From positions 868,001 to 932,000 of the forward strand of contig NZ_FTPQ01000001.1 of the NCBI RefSeq assembly GCF_900156435.1: DNA of 64,000 nucleotides, in the 5' to 3' direction. Under the pieces are notes generated by a model, which saw only the letters and a program-made list of their open reading frames with translations, was not told where the DNA came from and did not search any database. A program made the position numbers and the translations under genes. Positions 58,708 through 64,000 of this stretch are shown piece after piece. Source of the DNA: Microbacterium sp. RU1D (lineage in GTDB: Bacteria; Actinomycetota; Actinomycetes; Actinomycetales; Microbacteriaceae). Each line of letters starts with the position of its first letter. Position 1 is the first letter of the stretch.

Positions 58708-59633
58708 CCCTTCACCCCGCCCGCCATGCTGGCTCCGCGCAGGAACTGGCGTTGGAAGATGAGGAACAGCGCCACCGGGATGATGAGCGACAGGAACAGC
58801 GCCGCCATCTGCACGCTCAGCTCGGTCTGATCGGCCAGGCGCGGCAGCGCCACCGACACCGGCTGTTTGTCGGGCGTGGGGAGCACGAGCAGGGGCCAGA
58901 GGTAGTCCTTCCAGGACGCCACCACCGTGAGCAGACCCACCACGCCCAGGATCGGACGGGCCAGGGGCAGCACGATGCTCCACAGGATGCGGAGGGGGCC
59001 GGCGCCGTCGATGCGGGCGGCCTCGTACAGGTCGGCGGGGATGGCCTCGAGGAAGCGGGAGATGATCAGCACGTTGAAGGCCGTCGCCCCCGCCGGCAGC
59101 CACACGGCCCACCAGGTGTCGATGAGGGAGAAGCCCAGCACGGGCAGCTCGCGCACCGTCAGGTACAGCGGCACGAGTGAGACGATGCCGGGGATGAACA
59201 GGGTCGCGAGGATCGCGCCCGAGAGCACCTTGCCCCACCGCGGCCGCAGCACCGTGATGACGAAGGCCGCGGTCGTCGACACGAGCAGGGTGGTCACGAC
59301 CGAACCGGCGGCGAGGATCGCGGTGTTGGTCAGGTAGTGGCCGATGCGCCCACGCTCCCACGCGATGCCGAGGTTCTCCCACTGCACCACCCCGCTGGAG
59401 AAGAACGAGAACGGACCGCGGATGAGGTCCTGCGTGGGCGAGACGGCGGCCAGGGCGAGCCAGACGATCGGACCGAGGCCGGCGATGATCAGGGCCGCGA
59501 GCACGAGGACGTGACCGACGGTCAGGCTGATGCGTACCGAAGGCCGGGCGCGGTCGGCATCCGAGATGTTGGTGCGCGAGAGGGGCTCGGGCGCGGCGGC
59601 GGGGCGGCGGCGGCCGAGGGTCAGCAGGCTCAT
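58704..59633 (-). CDS. Carbohydrate ABC transporter permease, MalG type
   Basis: The protein has 309 residues and six membrane helices. The cytosolic coupling loop is EAARIDGAGPLRILWSIVLPLARP, the EAA motif that docks the ATPase. It ends with the FLRGASMAGGVKG tail usual for MalG-like subunits. With the MalF-type partner and the binding protein it imports a sugar oligomer. No ATPase gene is in the operon, so a shared MsiK-type ATPase is likely. Confidence 0.93.
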   Translation of the reverse strand: MSLLTLGRRRPAAAPEPLSRTNISDADRARPSVRISLTVGHVLVLAALIIAGLGPIVWLALAAVSPTQDLIRGPFSFFSSGVVQWENLGIAWERGRIGHYLTNTAILAAGSVVTTLLVSTTAAFVITVLRPRWGKVLSGAILATLFIPGIVSLVPLYLTVRELPVLGFSLIDTWWAVWLPAGATAFNVLIISRFLEAIPADLYEAARIDGAGPLRILWSIVLPLARPILGVVGLLTVVASWKDYLWPLLVLPTPDKQPVSVALPRLADQTELSVQMAALFLSLIIPVALFLIFQRQFLRGASMAGGVKG

Positions 59634-60574
59634 GAACGGCTCCAGCTGCGCGTGAGGCGGAAGTAGGCCAGGGAGAACAGGCCGAGGACGAGGGCGAGCA
59701 GCACGCTCAGCGCGGTGGCCGCGCCGTAGTCCACGCGCGTGAAGGCGTAGTCGTAGATGGTCATGAGCAGCGTCTTGGTGGCGCCCTGCGGTCCGCCGCC
59801 GGTGAACAGGAACGGCTCGGTGAACACCTGCATCGTCCCGATGATCTGCAGCAGCAGCATCGTGCCGATGATGCCCCGCATCTGCGGGAGGGCCACGTGC
59901 CAGACGCGGCGCCAGATGCCCGCGCCGTCGAGCTCGGCGGCCTCGTACAGTTCGCCGGGGATGCTGGTCAGCGCGGCGATGTAGATGATGACCGCGGTGC
60001 CCGCGCCGGCCCACGTGGTCTCGAGGACGATCGAGGGCATCGCGCTCGCCGGGGAGTTCAGCCAGGGCAGGGGGCCGATGCCGACCCAGCCCAGCACCGT
60101 GTTGAACAGACCGTCGGCGTCGGGGGCGTAGAAGAACTTCCACAGCAGGATCGCCACGACCGGCGGCACCATCACGGGCAGGTAGGCGAGGGCGCTGAAG
60201 TACCAGCTGCGCTGGCGCATCTCGGAGATGAAGACGGCGAGGGCCAGAGGCACGGGGAAACCGAAGACGATGGCGAGCACCGTGTACAGCACCGTGTTGC
60301 CCGCGGCCTGCGGCAGGCCCGGGTCGCTGAGGACGTAGACGAAGTTGTCGAGACCGACGAAGTCGCTGCGGCCGGTGAGTACGACGCGCTGCACGCTCAT
60401 GACGAGGGAGCTGAGGATCGGGCCCCACGAGAAGTAGGCGTAGACGAGGATCGCCGGGGCGGCGATGAGCAGGGCGGTGAGGCCGGGACGCCACGGTCGG
60501 CGCCGGCGCACCGGGAGGGCGGGGGTCGAGGCGGCCCGAGCGGCGGTGCGCGGGCGTTCATCGAGATGGGTCAT
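59630..60574 (-). CDS. Carbohydrate ABC transporter permease, MalF type
   Basis: The protein has 314 residues. A basic N-terminus precedes six membrane helices. The EAA loop is YEAAELDGAGIWRRVWHVALPQMRG. FTGGGPQGATKTLLMTIYDYAF matches MalF-like subunits. It overlaps the MalG-type gene by 4 bases. A strong hairpin lies between its start and the binding-protein gene. Confidence 0.93.
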   Translation of the reverse strand: MTHLDERPRTAARAASTPALPVRRRRPWRPGLTALLIAAPAILVYAYFSWGPILSSLVMSVQRVVLTGRSDFVGLDNFVYVLSDPGLPQAAGNTVLYTVLAIVFGFPVPLALAVFISEMRQRSWYFSALAYLPVMVPPVVAILLWKFFYAPDADGLFNTVLGWVGIGPLPWLNSPASAMPSIVLETTWAGAGTAVIIYIAALTSIPGELYEAAELDGAGIWRRVWHVALPQMRGIIGTMLLLQIIGTMQVFTEPFLFTGGGPQGATKTLLMTIYDYAFTRVDYGAATALSVLLALVLGLFSLAYFRLTRSWSRS

Positions 60575-60594
60575 GCGTGTCTCCGGGGAGAGAG

Positions 60595-60621
60595 GGGGCG
60601 GGCCGACGGGCGGCCCGCCCC
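60595..60621 (-). terminator. Intercistronic hairpin after the binding-protein gene
   Basis: A perfect 10-bp GGGGCGGGCC/GGCCCGCCCC stem with a 7-base loop lies between the binding-protein stop (60633) and the first permease start (60574). Such hairpins often stabilise the binding-protein message or stop part of transcription, so that more binding protein than permease is made. Confidence 0.65.
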
Positions 60622-60632
60622 GGGTGGGGTCG

Positions 60633-61994
60633 TCAGCGCCCCAGGCGCGACTGCACGTCGCTCTGAGCGGTGCTGAGCAGGGAGGAGATGTCGGCGTTCT
60701 GGTCGGTCAAGACCGACTGCACGACCGTGTCGAGTGCGCCGTAGACCTCCTGCGCGTTGTTCACCGGCTCGGCCACGACGGGGATGGATGTCGACGCGTC
60801 GAGGTAGGGGGTGAAGTTGGCGCTCGGGACGTTGATGGAGTCCTTGATCCACTCGAAGTACGTGTCGTACTGGTCGGAGTTGACCACGGGCAGGCCCGGC
60901 AGACCCGTGACGGAGCCGGCTTCGTTCGACGCCTTGGCGTCGTCGACGGCGGTGGCCTCGTCGAGGTAGCGCTGCAGGTAGAAGAACTTCACCCACTTGA
61001 CCGCGGCGGTCTGCTGCTCGGCGCTCGCCTTGGGGTCGACGATCTGCACCGTGCCGCCGCCGAGGGTGCCCTCGTCGGCCTTGGCCTGCGGCATCCCCCC
61101 GATGCCGAAGTCCTCGGCCGGCAGCTTCAGGTTCTGCACGATGTTGTAGTACGAGTCGCTCGCGCCGATGATCATGCCGATCTTGCCGGCGGCGAAGTCC
61201 TGGCCCTGTGTCGGGATGTCGTACAGCGTGTTCTCGGGCATGGTGCCGTCCTTCCACCGCATGTCGCTGACCAGCTGCAGGGCTTTGGTGGAGGGGGCGT
61301 CGGCGAAGGTGGCCTCCGAGCCGTCCTCGTTCTCGACGGTGCCGCCGAACGAGTAGGTCATGCCGGTGAACTGCCACCCGCCGGTGTTGGCGGTGGTGAG
61401 CACGGAGAAGCCCGCGGCACCGGTGGCGTCGTGGATCTTCTCGGCCGCGGCGCGCACCTCGTCCCAGGTCGTGGGCGGGGAGTCGGGGTCGAGGCCGGCC
61501 TGCGAGAACAGCGCGCGGTTGTAGACGAGGCCGAACGAATAGGCGTTGGTCGGGATGGCGAAAGCGCGTCCCTCGCTGTTCTCGGCGAGCGCCAGCACCG
61601 TGGGGTTGAGGGTGTCGAGCAGTCCTTCGGCCTGCAGGGCGTCGGTGAGATCGGCGGCCTGGCCGCGCTTGATCAGGCCCGCGGGCTCGGTGAGCGGCAC
61701 GCTCATCACCGTCGGAAGGCTGCCGCCGGCGGCGAGCGCCTGAAAGGTCGACGCGTCGTAGCCGGTCTCGACGGGTTCCAGGTCGATGTCGGGGTTGGAC
61801 TGCTCGAAGGCTTCGACGCGCTTGTCGAAGTAGGCGCGGTCTTCGGGGCGGTCGGCGCTGGGCCGGTCGCCGATCTGGATCGAGACCTTGCCGTCGGTCG
61901 TCCCCGTTGAGGGGGAGCTGCAGCCGGCGAGGGCTGCGGCCGACAGGCCGCCGAGTGCGATCACGGCGACGACGGAACGGACGCGTTTCGTCAT
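60633..61994 (-). CDS. Sugar-binding lipoprotein of ABC transporter (extracellular solute-binding family 1)
   Basis: The protein has 453 residues. A lipoprotein signal (VIALGGLSAAALAGC, Cys25) is followed by the mature start SSPSTGTTDG and an SBP_bac_1 fold (TYDAST-like EPVETGYDASTFQALAAGG, NAYSFGLVYNRALFSQAGLD, PPTTWDEVRAAAEKI). It binds the substrate outside the cell and delivers it to the two permeases. It is the first gene of the operon. The ATG at 61994 has AAGGAG 7 bases upstream; the promoter is at 62047-62075. Confidence 0.94.
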   Translation of the reverse strand: MTKRVRSVVAVIALGGLSAAALAGCSSPSTGTTDGKVSIQIGDRPSADRPEDRAYFDKRVEAFEQSNPDIDLEPVETGYDASTFQALAAGGSLPTVMSVPLTEPAGLIKRGQAADLTDALQAEGLLDTLNPTVLALAENSEGRAFAIPTNAYSFGLVYNRALFSQAGLDPDSPPTTWDEVRAAAEKIHDATGAAGFSVLTTANTGGWQFTGMTYSFGGTVENEDGSEATFADAPSTKALQLVSDMRWKDGTMPENTLYDIPTQGQDFAAGKIGMIIGASDSYYNIVQNLKLPAEDFGIGGMPQAKADEGTLGGGTVQIVDPKASAEQQTAAVKWVKFFYLQRYLDEATAVDDAKASNEAGSVTGLPGLPVVNSDQYDTYFEWIKDSINVPSANFTPYLDASTSIPVVAEPVNNAQEVYGALDTVVQSVLTDQNADISSLLSTAQSDVQSRLGR

Positions 61995-62024
61995 TGAAAC
62001 TCCTTGGCGAAGAGCGGAAGCAAG

Positions 62025-62042
62025 AGGGAAATCGCTTGCCCT
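62025..62042. promoter_or_regulatory. LacI-type operator of the glycoside operon
   Basis: AGGGAAATCGCTTGCCCT is an imperfect palindrome matching the site at 62149-62166 at all but two or three positions. It begins 4 bases downstream of the -10 of the minus-strand promoter, a place where a bound repressor blocks transcription. Confidence 0.75.
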
Positions 62043-62046
62043 GAGA

Positions 62047-62075
62047 TGTCTAGCACCTCGGAGCGCGACCGTCAA
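62047..62075 (-). promoter_or_regulatory. Promoter of the glycoside import operon
   Basis: On the minus strand TTGACG (62070-62075), a 17-base spacer and TAGACA (62047-62052) form a good sigma-70-type promoter 53 bases before the binding-protein start. Confidence 0.7.
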
Positions 62076-62114
62076 AGCCCGATTCGCATCGGCGCGCCGC
62101 GGCGCATCCCGGTG

Positions 62115-62143
62115 TTGACAGGAGGCTCCGCCTCTCCCACACT
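62115..62143 (+). promoter_or_regulatory. Promoter of the secreted glycoside hydrolase
   Basis: TTGACA (62115-62120) is a perfect -35. After 17 bases CACACT (62138-62143) is a weaker -10. The operator starts 5 bases further on. Confidence 0.6.
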
Positions 62144-62148
62144 GCTGT

Positions 62149-62166
62149 AGGGCAAACGCTTGCCCT
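62149..62166. promoter_or_regulatory. LacI-type operator of the secreted glycoside hydrolase gene
   Basis: AGGGCAAACGCTTGCCCT is a near-perfect palindrome (16 of 18 positions; flanking T and A extend it). It covers the expected transcription start and matches the operator at 62025-62042. Confidence 0.8.
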
Positions 62167-62193
62167 ATCGAATCCGCTCAACGAGGAGAATTC

Positions 62194-64000
62194 GTGTCCG
62201 TCACCCCCAGGAACCGCCCCGCACCCCTGCGCGGCGGCGTGGCCGTCGCGGCGGGGCTGCTGTGCGCAGCGCTGCTGACCCCGGCATCCCCCGCCGTCGC
62301 CACCGCTGAAGCCGTCGCGCTCGCACCGATCACCGTCGGCAACCTCTTCCGTCAGGGCGAGACCGCCCGCATCGCGTACGCCACCGACGCCGCCCGACTG
62401 GCGTGGACGGTCACCGACCAGACGGGCACGGTGATCTCCGACGGCGTCGAGGATGCCGACGGCACGCTCGAGCTGCCGGCATCGGCTCTCGGTTGGTACC
62501 GGCTCGCCGTCTCGGTCGACGAGGGCGCCGCCCGGGCGGAGACGAGCTTCGCCGTGCTGCCCGATCGGGATGCCGCGGACACGGGGACCGCGCGCTTCGG
62601 CGCGGCAACCCATTACGGACAATCGTGGAGCGTCGACTCCCTGCCCGCGCTGGCCACCGGCGGGTTCGCCCAGCTGCGTGACGAGGTGTATTGGAGCGAG
62701 GTCGAGACGCAGAAGGGCGTGTACGACTGGGACCGCCCGCGCGCGGAGTTCCTCGACGCTGCGCAGGAGGCGGGCGTGCGTCCGCTTCTGCTCGCCGGCT
62801 ACGGCAACCCCCTCTACGACGGGGGCGACGGCCCCACGGGCGACGAGGCCGTGTCGGCGTACGCCGCCTACGCCGCGGCCATGGCGACCGAGTTCGGCGA
62901 TCAGGCCACGGGTATCGAGTTGTGGAACGAGTGGGACCTGGGGCTCGGGGGCAACACCCGCACCTCGCCGGAGGACTACGTGAACCTGCTCGCCGCGGCC
63001 TCCCCGGCCGTCAAGGCGGCGGCGCCCGACCTGCCCGTCATCGGACCGGCGGTGGCGAACCTGAACACCGACTGGCTCGAGCAGACGTTCCGCCTCGGGG
63101 CGTTGGCGTACGTCGATGGGATCGTGCTGCACCCCTACAGCTACCCGGTCTCGGCCGATGCGCTCGACGACACCCTCACGCGCATCGACGCGCTCGTGCG
63201 CCGGTACAACGGCGGCGTGAGCAAGCCCCTGTGGATCACCGAGCACGGCTGGCCCACCGGTACGAACGCGCGCGCCGTGTCGGAGCGCGAGCAGGCGGCC
63301 GACATCGCCCGGTCGGCGGTGATCGCCGCCGCCCACGACGCGGCGCGCTACTACGTGTACGACCTGGTCTCCGACGGCGTCGACCCGGCCGAGACGGAGC
63401 AGAACTTCGGTCTGCTCCGCGCCGCCGACGACACCCGCGGCGCCTACACGCCCAAGCCCGCCTTCGCGTCGTACGCCGTGGCCGCCGCGCAGCTCGATGG
63501 GGCGACCCCGGTCGGGCGCGACGACTCCGTGACCGGAGTCCGCCAGTTCCTCTTCGATTCTGCGGACGGGCCGCTGCGCGTGCTCTGGTCGGACACGCCG
63601 CAGACGCTGCGCCTGAGCGGCACCGGCTCGCTGACGGCGACCGACGCGTACGGCCGGGCGGACACCCTGGATGCCGACGGCGGCGACGTCGTCGTCACGG
63701 TCGACGGCGACCCGCTCTACGTGCGCGGCGATGTGACCGCCGTCGCGGCGTCGGAGACGACGGTGACGCTGGACGCCGGTGTGGTGGGAGCGGAGGTGAC
63801 CGGCCGCTGGAGCGTCGAGGGTCGCTCCGACGGCGCGGCGACCACGTGGCGCCTGAGTCTCTCCGACGGGCGTGCGTTCACGCAGAGCACCGACGACGCC
63901 GCGGTCGCGACGACGGCCGTCACCGCACCCGCGCCGGTGTCGACGGGGACGTACGAGATCTCCGCGCGTCTTTTCGATGGCGATCGCGCCGTCGGTGTGC
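62194..64000 (+). CDS. Secreted glycoside hydrolase, clan GH-A (GH39/GH5-like), 3' end outside window
   Basis: At least 602 codons are visible, open to the window edge. A Sec signal (GGVAVAAGLLCAALLTPASPAVA) is followed by a short beta domain and a (beta/alpha)8 barrel from about residue 145: GQSWSVDSLPALATGGFAQLRDEVYWSEVE, then the acid/base in IELWNEWDLG (Glu246), VLHPYSYP, and the nucleophile in LWITEHGWPTG (Glu350). A beta-rich accessory region follows. GAGGAG lies 8 bases before GTG 62194. It would cut polysaccharide outside the cell and provide fragments to the divergent ABC transporter; bond specificity is not determined. Confidence 0.88.
   Translation, partial: MSVTPRNRPAPLRGGVAVAAGLLCAALLTPASPAVATAEAVALAPITVGNLFRQGETARIAYATDAARLAWTVTDQTGTVISDGVEDADGTLELPASALGWYRLAVSVDEGAARAETSFAVLPDRDAADTGTARFGAATHYGQSWSVDSLPALATGGFAQLRDEVYWSEVETQKGVYDWDRPRAEFLDAAQEAGVRPLLLAGYGNPLYDGGDGPTGDEAVSAYAAYAAAMATEFGDQATGIELWNEWDLGLGGNTRTSPEDYVNLLAAASPAVKAAAPDLPVIGPAVANLNTDWLEQTFRLGALAYVDGIVLHPYSYPVSADALDDTLTRIDALVRRYNGGVSKPLWITEHGWPTGTNARAVSEREQAADIARSAVIAAAHDAARYYVYDLVSDGVDPAETEQNFGLLRAADDTRGAYTPKPAFASYAVAAAQLDGATPVGRDDSVTGVRQFLFDSADGPLRVLWSDTPQTLRLSGTGSLTATDAYGRADTLDADGGDVVVTVDGDPLYVRGDVTAVAASETTVTLDAGVVGAEVTGRWSVEGRSDGAATTWRLSLSDGRAFTQSTDDAAVATTAVTAPAPVSTGTYEISARLFDGDRAVGV

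Overview
The window is about 64 kb of very GC-rich DNA. It looks like a chromosome of a Gram-positive actinobacterium of the family Microbacteriaceae, most likely Microbacterium or a close relative. The grounds are the GC-biased codon use, many GTG and some TTG starts, gene pairs joined by 4-base ATGA/GTGA overlaps, the actinobacterial order ftsH-folE-folP-folB-folK-DUF3180-PH-PH-DUF2520-panC-lysS, and a tRNA-Glu/Asp/Phe array. No prophage, insertion sequence, CRISPR array, rRNA or replication origin was seen.

Layout. 1-3100: tail of a probable RNA helicase, then a short UvrA-like ABC ATPase. 3235-10281 (minus): a resolvase-fold protein, a short-chain dehydrogenase, a Na+/H+ antiporter, an overlapping kynureninase/amidohydrolase pair, a glutaredoxin-like protein and a GT2-GtrA glycosyltransferase. 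10440-17753: polysaccharide deacetylase, Gfo/Idh/MocA oxidoreductase, ChrA, acyl-CoA ligase and a DHA2 drug pump. 18263-20893: three tRNAs, a cell-wall M23 peptidase and pyrophosphatase. 21129-33045 (plus): tilS, hpt, ftsH, folate genes, two PH-domain membrane proteins, panC and lysS. 32996-41767: DUF4192 protein, cardiolipin synthase, a lipoprotein gene broken by a G/C homopolymer, an XRE/DUF2975 pair, clpC and an ArgA-type acetyltransferase. 41923-48732: permease, glutamine-synthetase-like ligase, glutamyl hydrolase, aldehyde dehydrogenase, dehydrogenase and GntR regulator, which together look like a gamma-glutamylation route for ethanolamine or a similar amine. 49693-52411: radA, ldh and tRNA-Ser. 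52484-64000: a nine-gene minus-strand operon for import and breakdown of a plant-type (probably uronic-acid-containing) glycoside, divergent from a secreted glycoside hydrolase. Two matching 18-base palindromes lie at equivalent places beside the two divergent promoters, and a LacI-type regulator closes the operon.

The points most worth following are: (i) a three-copy 20-23 bp box array (two direct, one inverted) found at two loci 43 kb apart; (ii) the amine-glutamylation cluster, which has an alcohol-dehydrogenase-type enzyme where the polyamine pathway has an amine oxidase; (iii) the glycoside operon with its mirrored operators; (iv) PanC with changed pantoate-site residues; (v) a poly-G/poly-C junction at 36465-36526 that looks like a sequencing artefact and breaks a gene.
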